Below are positions 21,760-33,322 of a DNA stretch of 64,000 bases, piece by piece. The notes under the pieces were generated by a model, which did no database searches, had not been told where the DNA came from, and saw only the letters and a program-made list of their open reading frames with translations. Every line of letters starts with the position of its first letter. The first letter of the stretch is position 1. Origin of the DNA: Aliivibrio sp. S3MY1 (GTDB lineage: Bacteria > Pseudomonadota > Gammaproteobacteria > Enterobacterales > Vibrionaceae); the NCBI RefSeq assembly GCF_028765575.1, contig NZ_JARACO010000005.1:1-64000 (forward strand). Direction: 5' to 3'. The position numbers and the translations under genes were made by a program.

Positions 21760-24390
21760 TTAACCCGTGTTACGCATACCTGCAGAAATGCCTGCAATCG
21801 TAACCATTAGCGCTTCTTCAAGCTCTGGTGATGTCTCTTCTTGTTGACGAGTTCGGAATAGAAGCTCAGCTTGTAGCATGTTTAGTGGATCAACATAAAT
21901 ATTACGTAGTTTAATTGACTCTGAACCCCATGGGTCACTTTCCATTAAGTGATCGCTGTTCTCTACGTTCAATACCGCTTTAATATCCGCTTGTAATTGA
22001 TTACGTAGACGCTCACCTAGAGGCCATAGAGACTTATCTGTTAAACGTTGATCATAGTATTCAGACATCTGTGGATTACACTTGGTGTAAACCATTTCAA
22101 GCATACCAAGGCGTGTAGAGAAGAATGGCCATTCACGACACATCTCTTCTAATAGCTCTTGGTGACCCTTATCAATTGAATATTGAATCGCTTCACCAGC
22201 ACCTAGCCACGCAGGAAGAACCAAACGGTTTTGACTCCATGAGAAGATCCATGGAATTGCACGCAAGCTTTCAACACCACCATTTGGGTTACGCTTAGCA
22301 GGGCGAGATCCTAGCGGAAGTTTACCTAGTTCCAACTCCGGTGTTGCTGCACGGAAGTAAGGAACAAAGTCTTTTTCGCCACGAACCACATTACGGTAGG
22401 CTTCACATGACACTTCAGACAGCACTTCCATCAGATCACGCCAATCTTGTTTTGGCTCTGGTGGTGGCAGAAGATTAGCTTCAAGGATCGCACTTGCGTA
22501 TAGGTTAAAGCTGTTTACAGCAACTTCAGGTAGACCCAATTTAAAGCGGATCATTTCCCCTTGTTCTGTTACGCGTAAACCGCCTTTTAAACTTTTCGGT
22601 GGCTGAGACAGAAGGGCTGCATGTGCTGGAGCGCCGCCACGGCCAATAGTACCGCCACGGCCGTGGAATAAAGTAAGCTCAATACTCTCTTTCTCACACA
22701 CTTCAACCAGTGCTTCCATCGCGCTGTATTGCGCCCAACCTGCTGACATTACACCAGCATCTTTTGCAGAGTCAGAATAACCGATCATTACCATTTGGTG
22801 GTTCTGGATAAAGCCACGGTACCAATCAATAGAGAATAGCTGTTCCATGACCTCTTTTGAACGATTCAAATCGTCCAGAGTTTCAAACAATGGGCACACA
22901 TCCATACGGAATGGACAGCCAGCTTCTTGAAGTAATAAATGAACCGCTAATACATCAGATGCAGTGCGAGCCATTGAAATAACATAAGACCCTAATGCTT
23001 CTTTAGATTGCTCTGCAACGACTTTGCAGGTATCGATAACTTCTTGAACATCAGGAGATGGCTCCCAATTACGAGGTAAAAGAGGTCGCTTAGAGCTTAG
23101 CTCATTCACAAGGAAGGAGATTTTGTCTTGCTCGCTCCATTGGTCGTAATCACCAATGCCTAAATAACGAGTCAGCTCTGATAGTACATTTGAGTGACGT
23201 GTGCTTTCTTGACGAATATCTAAACGTACAAGGTGTGCACCAAACGCTTTCACACGACGTAACGTGTCTAGTAGTGAGCCTTCAGCAATGATACCCATAC
23301 CACAAGCATGCAGTGATTGATAACACGCATACAGTGGTGCCCATAATTGATCAGCATCGGAAAGAATCGTTTTATTCGGCGCTCGTTCACCTTTCATTTG
23401 TGCATCAAGGCTTTCAAGTGTGTCGCCTAATAGTACACGAAGCTGTTTTAGGATCGCACGGTAAGGTTCGTGTTGATCACCTGCTAGTTCACGAACTTCA
23501 TCAGAACATTTCACCATTGAAAGTTCACTGATCAGCTCGTTAATGTCTTTTAAATACAGATCGGCGGCTTTCCAGCGAGAAAGAAGCATCACTTCGCGAG
23601 TAATTTTGTGCGTTACAAATGGGTTACCATCACGGTCTCCACCCATCCAAGATGACATGTGAACGGGACGCGCATCGATTGGAAGGCCTTCACCTAAGTG
23701 ACCTTCTAAACGTTGGTCTAATTCACGTAAGAAATCCGGAATACCTTGCCATAATGAGTTTTCAACAACGGCAAAGCCCCATTTTGCTTCGTCTAATGGT
23801 GTTGGGCGTTCTTGACGGATAACATCAGAGTGCCACGCTTGTGCAATCAGTTGCTCAAGGCGACGTTCTGTTTTATCACGCTCAGAGAAAGAGATATCAC
23901 CCAGCTCAAGTTTTGATAAACATTCGTTGATTTTTACCAACTTGTTGATCATGGTGCGACGTGCAATTTCGGTCGGATGTGCCGTTAAAACAAGCTCAAT
24001 GTTTAATTCACGAACCGCTTGTGCTGTATCCAACTTACTAACATCATTTTGGCTTAGTTTAGAGAATAGGGTGCTAATGGCATCAGGTTCACATACATGA
24101 GCTTCACAATGACGTGAAATCGTATGGTACTGCTCTGCCATATTAGTTAAATTTAGGAATTGACTGAATGCACGAGCAACTGGAGTCAGTTGATCATCAG
24201 GAAGACTTTTAATTTCTTCAATCAGTGCATTTCGGTCATCGTCGCTTCCTGCGCGTGCTGTTTTAGACAGCTTACGAATGGTTTCAACTTTTGCTAATAG
24301 CTCTTCACCATGTGCGTCTCGAATCGTGTTTCCAAGTAAGTGACCCAACATGCTGACATTGCTTTTTAAAGCAGCGTACTTTTCATTCAT
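21760..24390 (-). CDS. ppc: Phosphoenolpyruvate carboxylase
   Basis: Fixes bicarbonate onto phosphoenolpyruvate to give oxaloacetate, refilling the TCA cycle. Catalytic signatures are present: [11 protein letters not shown] (active His, about residue 137), the [12 protein letters not shown] loop (about 573-584) and the C-terminal RNTG, which the family ends with. 876 aa, close to the E. coli enzyme. It is transcribed toward metF. The next minus-strand gene upstream is argE, 177 bp away; the E. coli order ppc-argE-argCBH is kept. Confidence 0.98.
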   Translation of the reverse strand: MNEKYAALKSNVSMLGHLLGNTIRDAHGEELLAKVETIRKLSKTARAGSDDDRNALIEEIKSLPDDQLTPVARAFSQFLNLTNMAEQYHTISRHCEAHVCEPDAISTLFSKLSQNDVSKLDTAQAVRELNIELVLTAHPTEIARRTMINKLVKINECLSKLELGDISFSERDKTERRLEQLIAQAWHSDVIRQERPTPLDEAKWGFAVVENSLWQGIPDFLRELDQRLEGHLGEGLPIDARPVHMSSWMGGDRDGNPFVTHKITREVMLLSRWKAADLYLKDINELISELSMVKCSDEVRELAGDQHEPYRAILKQLRVLLGDTLESLDAQMKGERAPNKTILSDADQLWAPLYACYQSLHACGMGIIAEGSLLDTLRRVKAFGAHLVRLDIRQESTRHSNVLSELTRYLGIGDYDQWSEQDKISFLVNELSSKRPLLPRNWEPSPDVQEVIDTCKVVAEQSKEALGSYVISMARTASDVLAVHLLLQEAGCPFRMDVCPLFETLDDLNRSKEVMEQLFSIDWYRGFIQNHQMVMIGYSDSAKDAGVMSAGWAQYSAMEALVEVCEKESIELTLFHGRGGTIGRGGAPAHAALLSQPPKSLKGGLRVTEQGEMIRFKLGLPEVAVNSFNLYASAILEANLLPPPEPKQDWRDLMEVLSEVSCEAYRNVVRGEKDFVPYFRAATPELELGKLPLGSRPAKRNPNGGVESLRAIPWIFSWSQNRLVLPAWLGAGEAIQYSIDKGHQELLEEMCREWPFFSTRLGMLEMVYTKCNPQMSEYYDQRLTDKSLWPLGERLRNQLQADIKAVLNVENSDHLMESDPWGSESIKLRNIYVDPLNMLQAELLFRTRQQEETSPELEEALMVTIAGISAGMRNTG

Positions 24391-24567
24391 ACATACTTCC
24401 TATACTGTAATTTTGTTACATCCTAAGTTTTTTCTACCACCAATCTATCCGAATTTACGGCGCTTCGTCAAATCCTGAGCAATAAACGATGGCTTTTTAA
24501 ACAATATCTTGCCGTAGATCATCGAATATTCATTTTGATATTGACGGTTTTTGTAAATTTATTTCAC

Positions 24568-25704
24568 TTAAAAACAATGTTTGTGCATTAATTTGCTTAA
24601 TACATTGATGGTTGGGTCAATAAAAGAAAACGCTAAAAATTCATCAGGTTGGTGCGCTTGTTCAATTGAACCAGGACCTAAAACGAGCGTTGGACACAGT
24701 TCTTGTAAGAAAGGCGCTTCGGTACAATAGTTCACTGTTTCTACTTCTTGGCCACAAATCTCAGCAGTACTGGTCACAATTGGGCTATCTGCGTTACATT
24801 CGTAACCTGGAATAGGTTCGTGAAGAGGGGTGATATCAATGCGCCCTGGCCATTTTGCTGCAATTTCCTTTAGTGCGTCACGCAGCATATTGTCGAGTCC
24901 ATCAAGGCTGATCCCTGGTAATGGACGCACATCATAATGTAACTCACAACAGCCACAGATACGGTTAGGACTATCGCCACCATGGATATGACCAAGGTTT
25001 AATGTTGGGTATGGAATAGAAAAACCGGGATTGTGGTATTCCTTCACCAGTTTATTTTTTAAGTTCATTAAGGCAAACATGATCTCATTCATGATCTCTA
25101 AGGCGTTGACCCCATGAGCAGGATCAGAAGAGTGGCCCGATTTTCCTGTAACTCGAACGGCATTAGCGACATGACCTTTATGTCCGCGGATAGGTTTTAA
25201 GCTCGTCGGTTCACCAATGATGCAGTAATCCGGTTTGATTTGAGTGTTTGAAGCAAAGTGGCGAGCTCCTAGCATGGTCGTTTCTTCATCGCAGGTTGCT
25301 AGAATATAAAGTGGTTTAGATTGGTCTTTCCAATTGATATTTTTAATCGCCTCTAAGATGAAAGCAAAAAAGCCTTTCATATCAGCGGTGCCAAGGCCAT
25401 AGAATCGGTCGTTAGCTTCGGTTAATGCATGAGGCTCATAGTTCCAACGTCCTTGGTCATAAGGTACGGTATCTGTATGTCCTGCGAGTAATAACCCGCC
25501 TTCGCCTGAACCTAATTTCGCCAATAGATTGAGTTTGCCTTTTTCAATCTCTTCAATTTCGACTTCACACCCTAAATCTTCACACCACTGCGCTAATTTA
25601 TGGATGACTTCGGCATTGCCTTCATCCCAACTTGAGTCAGTTGAGCTAATTGATGAGGTCGAAATGAGTTGCTGATAATACTCTTTAAATTCTGGTAATT
25701 TCAT
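24568..25704 (-). CDS. argE: Acetylornithine deacetylase ArgE
   Basis: Zinc-dependent M20-family hydrolase releasing ornithine from N2-acetylornithine. The metal-site motif [12 protein letters not shown] (about 76-87), the [10 protein letters not shown] motif and DEETTMLG are all present, and a second His site lies near GHSSDPAHG. 378 aa. It is divergent from argC, sharing a 206-bp control region that contains an ARG-box-like palindrome. Confidence 0.96.
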   Translation of the reverse strand: MKLPEFKEYYQQLISTSSISSTDSSWDEGNAEVIHKLAQWCEDLGCEVEIEEIEKGKLNLLAKLGSGEGGLLLAGHTDTVPYDQGRWNYEPHALTEANDRFYGLGTADMKGFFAFILEAIKNINWKDQSKPLYILATCDEETTMLGARHFASNTQIKPDYCIIGEPTSLKPIRGHKGHVANAVRVTGKSGHSSDPAHGVNALEIMNEIMFALMNLKNKLVKEYHNPGFSIPYPTLNLGHIHGGDSPNRICGCCELHYDVRPLPGISLDGLDNMLRDALKEIAAKWPGRIDITPLHEPIPGYECNADSPIVTSTAEICGQEVETVNYCTEAPFLQELCPTLVLGPGSIEQAHQPDEFLAFSFIDPTINVLSKLMHKHCF

Positions 25705-25722
25705 TTATTCATACATCCACTG

Positions 25723-25751
25723 TTGACACAAAAGATAGAACCCTGTAAAAC
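25723..25751 (+). promoter_or_regulatory. Candidate argC promoter
   Basis: TTGACA (25723-25728), a 17-bp spacer and TAAAAC (25746-25751). The ARG box lies just downstream, consistent with repression by ArgR. Confidence 0.5.
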
Positions 25752-25769
25752 ACATATTAAATCACATAA

Positions 25770-25787
25770 AGTGAATAGAAATACAGT
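25770..25787. promoter_or_regulatory. ARG box (ArgR operator) between argE and argC
   Basis: AGTGAATAGAAATACAGT resembles the 18-bp ArgR box (TGAAT-N4-ATTCA) with nine of ten core bases matching. A half-site TGAAT lies at 25803-25807, but I see no clear second full box at the usual spacing. Confidence 0.55.
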
Positions 25788-25910
25788 TTAGTTTAATTTT
25801 AATGAATAAACTAAATTATAAAAAGGAAAGTCAGTATCAAATATGTGTAACGTTCAAGTTACCCTGAATGGCATTTTCCTTCAATAGATGAAGAGATAAA
25901 CGGACGTATT

Positions 25911-26915
25911 ATGTTGAAAACAACCATCATCGGAGCAAGCGGATACACTGGTGCAGAATTAGCACTGATGATATTTAAGCACCCACACCTTTCTTTAGCG
26001 GGTTTGTACGTATCAGAAAATAGCTTAGATAAAGGCAAAGCGATCAGTGATCTTTATGGTTCACTAAAGGGGATTGTCGATGACGCCCTGCAGCCGTTGT
26101 TGGATATTACTCAAGTTGCTAAAGAATCGGATGTTGTGTTACTTGCGACTGCTCATGAAGTTAGTCACGACTTAGCGGCGACGTTTTTAGAGCATGATTG
26201 CGTCGTTTTTGATTTATCTGGCGCATTCCGTGTAAAGCAAGAGGGGTTCTATTCTGAGTATTATGGTTTTGAGCATCAATATGAAGAGTGGTTGGATAAA
26301 GCAGTTTATGGGTTGGCTGAGTGGAATGCTGAAGCGATTGCTCAAGCTCAATTGGTTGCGGTTCCGGGTTGTTATCCAACTGCGTCGCAATTAGCATTAA
26401 AACCATTAGTTAAATCTAACTTATTAGATAAGAATCAATGGCCGGTAATTAACGCGACGAGTGGTGTTACTGGCGCTGGACGTAAAGCGAGTTTAACCAG
26501 CAGCTTTTGTGAGGTTAGCCTTCAGCCTTATGGTGTCTTTAATCACCGTCATCAACCTGAAATTGCAGCGCATTTAGGCTGTGATGTTATCTTTACGCCT
26601 CATCTTGGTAATTTCAAACGTGGCATTTTAGCGACGATCACAACCAAGTTAGAGAAAGGGGTAACAGAAGCGGACATTCAAAAGGCATTTAATAGCGCCT
26701 ATGCAGAAACACCCGTGGTTCGTTTACTTGGAAATGAGATGCCAAAAATTCAATCTGTTGAAAAAACGCCTTTCTGCGATATAGGCTGGAAAGTACAAGG
26801 TGAACATCTGATTGTTGTTTCGGCGATTGATAACTTATTAAAAGGGGCGTCAAGCCAAGCAATGCAATGCATTAATATTCGTTTTGGTTTTCCTATGTTA
26901 ACGGCATTAATATAG
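25911..26915 (+). CDS. argC: N-acetyl-gamma-glutamyl-phosphate reductase ArgC
   Basis: NADPH-dependent reductase for the third step of arginine synthesis. The nucleotide motif [11 protein letters not shown] opens the protein and the catalytic Cys lies in [18 protein letters not shown] (about residue 155). 334 aa. First gene of the argC-argB-argG-(argH) cluster, 15 bp before the chosen argB start. Confidence 0.97.
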   Translation: MLKTTIIGASGYTGAELALMIFKHPHLSLAGLYVSENSLDKGKAISDLYGSLKGIVDDALQPLLDITQVAKESDVVLLATAHEVSHDLAATFLEHDCVVFDLSGAFRVKQEGFYSEYYGFEHQYEEWLDKAVYGLAEWNAEAIAQAQLVAVPGCYPTASQLALKPLVKSNLLDKNQWPVINATSGVTGAGRKASLTSSFCEVSLQPYGVFNHRHQPEIAAHLGCDVIFTPHLGNFKRGILATITTKLEKGVTEADIQKAFNSAYAETPVVRLLGNEMPKIQSVEKTPFCDIGWKVQGEHLIVVSAIDNLLKGASSQAMQCINIRFGFPMLTALI

Positions 26916-26930
26916 AGTATGGAGTTTAGT

Positions 26931-27713
26931 ATGAACCAGCGTCCATTGGTGATTAAGTTAGGTGGTGCAGTATTATCATCGACCGAAACGTTAACACAAT
27001 TATTTAAAACCGTTTCAAACTATCAACAACAAGCTCAGCGATCGTTAGTTATTGTGCATGGTGGTGGTTACCTAGTTGATGAGTTGATGGCTAAGTTACA
27101 ACTTGAAACGGTTAAAAAAGAAGGATTACGCGTTACGCCAAAAGACCAAATTGGCTATATCACCGGTGCTCTGGCTGGTACGGCCAATAAAATGCTGCAA
27201 GGTCAAGCAATGAAGAATGGTGTGAATGCGATGGGGTTAAGTTTGGCTGATGGCGGTTTATGTCATATCACACAACTTAATCCTGAACTAGGTAATGTAG
27301 GTTTAGCGACTGCAGGTGATGCTACCGTGTTAAATGCTATTTTAGCGACGCGAGTTACTCCTATTATTAGCTCTATTGGTATTACAGCTCAAGGTGAGTT
27401 AATGAATGTTAATGCCGATCAAGCTGCAGTCGCTGTTGCGGCAGCATTAGATGCTGATTTAGTCTTACTTTCGGATGTGGCTGGTGTCTTGGATAGTGAA
27501 AAGCAGCTGATCACCCATTTGGATTCAGAGCAAGCTGAGTTATTGATCCAACAAGATGTCATTACTGATGGCATGATTGTGAAAGTTCGTGCGGCACTAG
27601 AAGCAGCACAAGAATTAGGTAGAGCGATAGAAGTGGCTTCATGGCGCTCTCCAGAAAAATTAGCTGATTTGTTTATTGGAAACAGCATCGGTACTCAGTT
27701 TCAGCCTAAGTAG
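26931..27713 (+). CDS. argB: Acetylglutamate kinase ArgB
   Basis: Phosphorylates N-acetylglutamate in the second step of arginine synthesis. I start at the ATG at 26931 (260 aa), giving [16 protein letters not shown] with GGAG 8 nt ahead; an in-frame ATG 12 bp earlier has no ribosome site. The amino-acid-kinase signatures [13 protein letters not shown] and LSDVAGVLD are present. The short form is typical of the non-feedback-inhibited enterobacterial type. Confidence 0.96.
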   Translation: MNQRPLVIKLGGAVLSSTETLTQLFKTVSNYQQQAQRSLVIVHGGGYLVDELMAKLQLETVKKEGLRVTPKDQIGYITGALAGTANKMLQGQAMKNGVNAMGLSLADGGLCHITQLNPELGNVGLATAGDATVLNAILATRVTPIISSIGITAQGELMNVNADQAAVAVAAALDADLVLLSDVAGVLDSEKQLITHLDSEQAELLIQQDVITDGMIVKVRAALEAAQELGRAIEVASWRSPEKLADLFIGNSIGTQFQPK

Positions 27714-27780
27714 GCAATGAGTTTTAATTTTTAGTTTATAGAATACAGTCGCCGCGAGTATGCGGAGCAAGGAGAATAGA

Positions 27781-28992
27781 ATGAGCAAGAAAATAAAAGT
27801 AAACAAGGTTGTTGTTGCATACTCAGGTGGCCTAGATACCTCTGTGATCATCCCATGGCTAAAAGAAAACTACCACTGTGAAGTTATCGCATTTGTCGCT
27901 GATGTTGGCCAAGGTGCTGAAGAGCTAGAAGGCATTGAAGCAAAAGCCATCGCATCAGGGGCGACTGAATGTTATATCGCTGATCTAAAAGAAGAAATGG
28001 TCGCTGAATACATTTATCCAACGCTTAAAACAGGTGCTTTGTACGAAGGTAAATATCTACTAGGCACATCAATGGCACGTCCTATTATTGCTAAAGCACA
28101 AGTTGAAGTCGCACGTAATGTGGGAGCCGATGCATTGTGTCATGGCTGTACAGGTAAAGGTAATGACCAAATTCGTTTTGAAGGCGCCTTTGCTGCATTG
28201 GCACCAGATCTACACGTAATAGCGCCATGGCGTGAGTGGGATTTAGTGAGTCGTGAAGAGTGTCTTGATTACCTTGCTGAGCGTAATATCCCTTGTTCTG
28301 CATCATTAACTAAGATTTATTCTCGTGATGCGAATGCATGGCATATCTCTACAGAAGGAGGTGTTCTTGAAGATACATGGAATGCGCCAAATGATGATTG
28401 CTGGGCATGGACGGTAGATCCAGAACAAGCACCAAATGAATCAGAAACAGTGTTAATTAAAGTAGAAAAAGGCGCGGTTGTTGCTGTTGATGGTAAAGCG
28501 ATGACTCCTTATGAAGTGGTTGTTTACCTAAATGAGAAAGGTATTAAGCACGGTGTTGGTCGTATTGATATTGTTGAGAACCGTTTGGTAGGGATGAAGT
28601 CTCGTGGTTGTTATGAAACCCCTGGCGGTACCATCATTAATGAAGCATTGCGTGCAGTAGAACAACTTGTTTTAGATAAAGCGTCATTTGAGTTCCGTGA
28701 AGAGCTAGGCATTAAAGCGTCTCATCTTGTTTATGATGGGCGTTGGTTTACGCCGCTGTGTAAGTCTATCCTAGCTGCAACAGAAGAGTTGGCACAAGAC
28801 GTAAATGGTGAAGTAGTGATTAAGCTGTATAAAGGTCAAGCAACAGTCACTCAAAAGCGTTCCGATAACAGCTTATATTCAGAAGAGTTTGCCACGTTTG
28901 GTGCAGATGAAGTGTATGACCAAAGCCATGCTGAAGGCTTTATTCGTCTTTATTCACTATCAAGCCGTATTCGTGCGCTAAACAGTAAGTAG
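27781..28992 (+). CDS. argG: Argininosuccinate synthase ArgG
   Basis: Joins citrulline and aspartate with ATP. The PP-loop [10 protein letters not shown] is at about residues 12-21, followed by the [13 protein letters not shown] segment. The ATG at 27781 is preceded by AAGGAG; an upstream ATG at 27760 has no ribosome site. 403 aa. A hairpin terminator lies between argG and argH, so argH is at least partly independent. Confidence 0.97.
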   Translation: MSKKIKVNKVVVAYSGGLDTSVIIPWLKENYHCEVIAFVADVGQGAEELEGIEAKAIASGATECYIADLKEEMVAEYIYPTLKTGALYEGKYLLGTSMARPIIAKAQVEVARNVGADALCHGCTGKGNDQIRFEGAFAALAPDLHVIAPWREWDLVSREECLDYLAERNIPCSASLTKIYSRDANAWHISTEGGVLEDTWNAPNDDCWAWTVDPEQAPNESETVLIKVEKGAVVAVDGKAMTPYEVVVYLNEKGIKHGVGRIDIVENRLVGMKSRGCYETPGGTIINEALRAVEQLVLDKASFEFREELGIKASHLVYDGRWFTPLCKSILAATEELAQDVNGEVVIKLYKGQATVTQKRSDNSLYSEEFATFGADEVYDQSHAEGFIRLYSLSSRIRALNSK

Positions 28993-29070
28993 CTTCAAGT
29001 GAATGACTCGCATATATTGGTGGCTACATATAATTAATAACAACTGTTAAACAATTTGATTTACACTAAT

Positions 29071-29110
29071 CGAAGTTCATTTAATAATAAAATGGACTTC
29101 GATTTTTTTT
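29071..29110 (+). terminator. Terminator between argG and argH
   Basis: A 12-bp stem (CGAAGTTCATTT at 29071-29082, complement ending CTTCG at 29101, one wobble) followed by eight T residues. Confidence 0.88.
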
Positions 29111-29223
29111 GCCTTGATGAATTATAATAGAGTGGTTTTGAATAGATATGTAAAAATAATGAATTTAATTCTTTATCTTTGTCTGGAATTGCCGTAAGTT
29201 TGAATCATCAAGAAAAATACTGA

Positions 29224-29241
29224 ATTGAATCAGAATTAATA
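29224..29241. promoter_or_regulatory. ARG-box-like site ahead of argH
   Basis: TGAATCAGAATTAA (29226-29239) matches the ArgR palindrome TGAAT-N4-ATTCA in nine of ten core positions, 45 bp before the argH start. TGAATCATCAAGAA at 29201-29214 may be a weaker partner, 25 bp away. It suggests separate ArgR control of argH. Confidence 0.45.
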
Positions 29242-29283
29242 TTTGCAAAAAGCAGTGAGCACTGTGCATTTAGGAGAGACACC

Positions 29284-31158
29284 ATGGCATTATGGGGCGG
29301 ACGTTTTAGTCAAGCGGCAGACACAAGATTTAAACAATTTAACGATTCACTTCGTATCGATTATCGCCTTGCAGAGCAAGATATTGTTGGCTCTATTGCA
29401 TGGTCTAAAGCACTACTTTCGGTTAATGTAATTTCAGAGCTTGAGCAGCAAAAACTTGAATTAGCTTTAAATGAATTAAAGCTGGAAGTGATGGAAGATC
29501 CTGAGCAAATATTACTTTCTGATGCTGAAGATATTCATAGTTGGGTAGAAACACAACTGATTGGTAAGGTGGGTGATTTAGGTAAAAAACTACATACAGG
29601 TCGTTCGCGTAACGACCAAGTAGCGACGGATTTAAAACTGTGGTGTCGCCAACAAGGTCATCAATTACTTCGTACTCTTGATTTACTTCTTAATCAGCTA
29701 GTTAATGTAGCATCGGAACATCAAGCAACGGTACTGCCAGGCTATACGCACTTACAGCGTGCACAACCTGTGACATTTGCTCATTGGTGTTTAGCTTACG
29801 TTGAAATGATTGAGCGTGATCACTCTCGTCTTGAAGATGCGATTAATCGTTTAGATACTTGTCCATTAGGTTCAGGTGCGCTAGCGGGTACGGCTTATCC
29901 GATGGATCGTGAGAAACTAGCTCGTAATCTTGGCTTCCAACGTGCAACGCGTAACAGTTTAGATTCGGTATCGGATCGTGATCATGTGATGGAGCTAATG
30001 TCGATTGCTTCAATCTCAATGGTTCATTTATCGCGTCTTGCAGAAGATATGATTTTTTATAACTCAGGTGAATCAAACTTCATTGAGTTGGCGGATACGG
30101 TAACGTCAGGTTCATCGTTAATGCCACAAAAGAAAAACCCAGATGCATTAGAGCTTATTCGTGGTAAATGTGGCCGTGTCTACGGGGCATTGGCTGGCAT
30201 GATGATGACAGTAAAAGCGCTACCGCTGGCTTATAACAAGGATATGCAAGAAGATAAAGAAGGCTTATTTGATGCACTAGACAGCTGGTCTGATTGTATC
30301 GAAATGGCCGCTTTATGTTTTGAAGGCATCAAAATTAATGGTGAGCGTACACTTGAAGCGGCAAAACAAGGTTATGCAAACTCAACAGAGTTAGCGGATT
30401 ATTTAGTAGCAAAGGGTATCCCATTCCGTGAAGCGCACCATATTGTCGGTGTGGCTGTAGTCGGAGCGATTGAGAAAGGGTGTGCACTAGAGGAGCTTTC
30501 TATTACAGAGTTAAAAGTATTCTCTGATGTAATAGAAGACGATGTATATGAGATCTTAACCATTGAATCTTGTTTAGCTAAACGTTGTGCACTTGGTGGC
30601 GTTGCACCTGAGCAGGTCGCTTATGCTGTCGAGCAAGCAGGTAAACGTTTAGATGAGCGCGATTCAATTGGCGTGAAAGTACGTCCCGCCCGTTTGACTG
30701 ATTTAGATGCGCTAGAAGGTATGGTCGCGTATTGGGCTGGCCTTGGTGAGAACTTACCTCGTAATCGTAACGAACTAGTGCGTGATATCGGTTCGTTTGC
30801 TGTATCAGAGCATCACGGTGAGGTTACAGGGTGTGCCTCTTTATACGTATACGATTCTGGCTTAGCGGAGATTCGTTCGCTAGGCGTTGAAGCGGGTTGG
30901 CAGAGTCAAGGCCAAGGAAAAGCGATTGTTCAACACTTAGTTGAGAAAGCTCGTGAAATGGCGATTAAGAAAGTCTTTGTATTAACTCGTGTTCCTGAGT
31001 TCTTTATGAAACAAGATTTCATTCCAACCTCTCGTTCGTTACTGCCAGAGAAAGTGTTGAAAGATTGCGATCAGTGTCCTCGTCAACACGCGTGTGATGA
31101 AGTTGCACTTGAAGTTAACCTCCAAGAGCACGTGATCATTAAAACCAGTGTTGCTTAA
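29284..31158 (+). CDS. argH: Argininosuccinate lyase fused to an N-acetylglutamate synthase-like GNAT domain
   Basis: Residues 1 to about 457 are a complete argininosuccinate lyase, which splits argininosuccinate into arginine and fumarate, including the fumarase-superfamily signature [12 protein letters not shown]. From about residue 462 ([18 protein letters not shown]) a GNAT acetyltransferase domain follows, with the acetyl-CoA loop [15 protein letters not shown] and the ending similar to the catalytic domain of ArgA. Total 624 aa. Such ArgHA fusions are known in vibrios and Moritella, where the second domain makes N-acetylglutamate. It thus joins the first and last steps of the pathway. 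The GNAT domain's activity is inferred. Confidence 0.95.
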   Translation: MALWGGRFSQAADTRFKQFNDSLRIDYRLAEQDIVGSIAWSKALLSVNVISELEQQKLELALNELKLEVMEDPEQILLSDAEDIHSWVETQLIGKVGDLGKKLHTGRSRNDQVATDLKLWCRQQGHQLLRTLDLLLNQLVNVASEHQATVLPGYTHLQRAQPVTFAHWCLAYVEMIERDHSRLEDAINRLDTCPLGSGALAGTAYPMDREKLARNLGFQRATRNSLDSVSDRDHVMELMSIASISMVHLSRLAEDMIFYNSGESNFIELADTVTSGSSLMPQKKNPDALELIRGKCGRVYGALAGMMMTVKALPLAYNKDMQEDKEGLFDALDSWSDCIEMAALCFEGIKINGERTLEAAKQGYANSTELADYLVAKGIPFREAHHIVGVAVVGAIEKGCALEELSITELKVFSDVIEDDVYEILTIESCLAKRCALGGVAPEQVAYAVEQAGKRLDERDSIGVKVRPARLTDLDALEGMVAYWAGLGENLPRNRNELVRDIGSFAVSEHHGEVTGCASLYVYDSGLAEIRSLGVEAGWQSQGQGKAIVQHLVEKAREMAIKKVFVLTRVPEFFMKQDFIPTSRSLLPEKVLKDCDQCPRQHACDEVALEVNLQEHVIIKTSVA

Positions 31159-31284
31159 TGAGTATTACAATAGTTATGCGAGACAGTTAACTAAATACTC
31201 AAAATAAAAAAGAAAATGTGGTGAACTTTTTAATTAGATACTAGTCTTATTAATAACTGCTTTTTCTTAGACAGATTCTAAGAG

Positions 31285-31322
31285 GCCCCGATATCTATTT
31301 TGATATCGGGGCTTTATTTTTT
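31285..31322 (+). terminator. Terminator after argH
   Basis: An 11-bp perfect stem (GCCCCGATATC / GATATCGGGGC) with loop TATTTT followed by TTTATTTTTT. It reaches into the 3' end of the small gene on the other strand. Confidence 0.92.
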
Positions 31323-31571
31323 GTACGCCATCGTATTTTTTGATGTTAATCGATAGTAGAGCATCATTAATAGATGCAGAGTAAGTAAACTGGTAAAAGT
31401 ACTACTTATCATAAAAGTAGCAATTGCTTCTATTTGATAGGGGGTTGGTTGAAAGAACTCTAGCCATGTGACCCAGCCACCGATAGAGAGAAAAGTCAGC
31501 TGTTTCATGCAACGAGAGCAACGACCGAGCTTTTGTTTAAAGATGTCTGAACGACAAGTTTTACAGGACAT
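31314..31571 (-). CDS. Small zinc-ribbon-like membrane protein (DUF3624-like)
   Basis: An 85-aa protein with C3-x2-C6 and C18-x2-C21, a zinc-ribbon-like pair, in the first 21 residues (motif KLGRCSRCM). One or two hydrophobic helices follow (about 25-40 and 48-73) and a basic tail. From memory this resembles the vibrio family DUF3624, whose function is unknown. It shares a strand with the flavoprotein and peroxiredoxin genes downstream in coordinates, but a hairpin separates them. The family name is less certain than the gene itself. Confidence 0.7.
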   Translation of the reverse strand: MSCKTCRSDIFKQKLGRCSRCMKQLTFLSIGGWVTWLEFFQPTPYQIEAIATFMISSTFTSLLTLHLLMMLYYRLTSKNTMAYKK

Positions 31572-31615
31572 GATGATAGATTCTTAGGCTAATACGCAAT
31601 GCTCTGAACTTTAAA

Positions 31616-31657
31616 TGCAAAAAGACCAATGCGCAAACATTGGTCTTTTATTTTTTT
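31616..31657. terminator. Bidirectional-looking terminator after the flavoprotein gene
   Basis: A 12-bp perfect stem (AAAAGACCAATG / CATTGGTCTTTT) with a 6-nt loop and a T-rich run on each strand. On the minus strand it ends the flavoprotein transcript. Confidence 0.85.
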
Positions 31658-31674
31658 AATATTGTTTAATCAGA

Positions 31675-33141
31675 TTAACAACCTGGGCCACAATCCATAC
31701 AATGTTTGATCGTTTCTGGGCCTAAATGTAATTTAGCATTTAAATCACGAAGGGCAGTACGAACGCCTTCTTCAATCACTGGGTGGTAGAAAGGCATATC
31801 GAGCATGTCTGAGATCGTCATCTTATTTTGATGTGCCCAAGCTAATAGGTGTGCTAAGTGCTCTGCATTTGGCCCCATCATTTCAGCACCTAGGAAGCGA
31901 CCAGTTCCTTGCTCTCCGTATACATGAAGAATACCTTTGTTACGTAGCATCACTCGTGAGCGACCTTGGTTTTCAAAAGAGACCTCACCGGTTGCGAAAC
32001 AACCACAAGTGCCTAAGCGTGTTGTAATTTCTTTATAGGTTTCACCAACCATCGCAATTTGTGGGTCAGAGAATACCGCAGAGATTTTCGAACGGCGAAG
32101 GCCTGCACGGATCTCAGGGAAGCGACCTGCATTATCACCCGCTATACGTGCTTGGTCTGCTGCTTCGTGCAATAGTGGCAGTTGGTTACTTGCATCACCT
32201 GCAATAAATACGGTTGATAGTGATGTTTGTAGCGTGTAATGGTCTGCCGTTGGAACGCCACGTTCATCTAGTTCAATGGATGTATTCTCTAGACCTAATT
32301 TATCGGTATTTGGGCGACGACCTGTTGCTGCTAATACATATTCAACAAGATTAGTTTCTAGTTCACCTTGCTTATTGATGAATATAATCTCAACACGATC
32401 TTCACCAGATTCAGTGGTGATGCGCTTCATGCTTTCAATTTTAACATCAGCATCAAGATAGAATTCTTCATTAAAGGCTTTGTTTGCATAAGCCATTACT
32501 TCAGGGTCGGTTACCGGACCAACTTGGCCACCTAAACCAAACAGTTTAGTATCAACACCTAAACGGTGAAGCGATTGACCAAGCTCAAGGCCAATAACAC
32601 CAGGGCCAAATACCGCGACTGATTTTGGTAAATCATCCCAATTAAATACATCATCATTGATGATCAAACGATCACCCAGTTCATTCCAAACTGCAGGGTA
32701 AGCAGGGCGAGAGCCTGTAGCGATAACAATGCGTTTTGCAGTGACGATAGTGTGGTCGTCAACTTGTAATGTATTGTCATCTAAAAACTTAGCGTAGCCA
32801 GAGATCTTATCTTCGGCTGGTATTTCATCAACGCCTTCTAAAACAAAACCAACAAAACGGTCACGTTCAAATTTCACTCGCTCCATGACTTCACGGCCGT
32901 TAATTACGATCTCACCTTGAGGGTGAATACCAAATTGAGGCGCTTTTTCAATTTGATGAACGCTTTCTGCTGCTGCAATTAACAGTTTTGATGGCATGCA
33001 ACCAACGCGAGCACAAGTGGTACCATAAGGTCCGCCTTCAATCATAACAACACTGTCAGTATGTTCTTTTGCTGCACGGTAAGAGCCCAAACCTGCTGTA
33101 CCACCACCGATAACAGCTACATCTACATTGACTTGTTTCAT
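31675..33141 (-). CDS. Dihydrolipoamide-dehydrogenase-like flavoprotein with a cysteine tail
   Basis: FAD/NAD-dependent disulphide oxidoreductase of 488 aa. The FAD motif GGGTAGLGSYRAA is at residues 12-24, the redox pair is C43-x4-C48 in CARVGCMPSK, a second nucleotide motif FGPGVIGLELGQSL lies mid-protein, and GDASNQLPLLHEAADQ plus the C-terminal YHPVIEEG (His-Glu dyad) are typical of the family. Unlike the lipoamide dehydrogenase of the 2-oxo-acid complexes, it ends in HCMDCGPGC, giving C481, C484 and C488. Such C-terminal cysteines act as an extra redox relay in mercuric and thioredoxin reductases. It follows the hybrid peroxiredoxin gene on the same strand, suggesting a role in peroxide defence. 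The true substrate is unknown. Confidence 0.85.
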   Translation of the reverse strand: MKQVNVDVAVIGGGTAGLGSYRAAKEHTDSVVMIEGGPYGTTCARVGCMPSKLLIAAAESVHQIEKAPQFGIHPQGEIVINGREVMERVKFERDRFVGFVLEGVDEIPAEDKISGYAKFLDDNTLQVDDHTIVTAKRIVIATGSRPAYPAVWNELGDRLIINDDVFNWDDLPKSVAVFGPGVIGLELGQSLHRLGVDTKLFGLGGQVGPVTDPEVMAYANKAFNEEFYLDADVKIESMKRITTESGEDRVEIIFINKQGELETNLVEYVLAATGRRPNTDKLGLENTSIELDERGVPTADHYTLQTSLSTVFIAGDASNQLPLLHEAADQARIAGDNAGRFPEIRAGLRRSKISAVFSDPQIAMVGETYKEITTRLGTCGCFATGEVSFENQGRSRVMLRNKGILHVYGEQGTGRFLGAEMMGPNAEHLAHLLAWAHQNKMTISDMLDMPFYHPVIEEGVRTALRDLNAKLHLGPETIKHCMDCGPGC

Positions 33142-33322
33142 AATAATTCTCTCGTAATCGCTTTATTTTGAATGAACGAACCCTTCCGACTTTTATTATG
33201 TTTTTTAAGCCAGTCAGAATAATAGGTTGGTTTGATTGTTTAGCGTTGCTGTGTTTTCTAATCTTTGAAATGCTCAACTAGCCCACAAAGTGGTGGGCTA
33301 GTCGATGGTCTATCTTAATAGA

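Noticed and set aside
29155-29180. GAATTTAATTC palindrome before argH as an ARG box
   Set aside because: The half-sites are too close for the 18-bp ArgR box; the site at 29224-29241 fits better.
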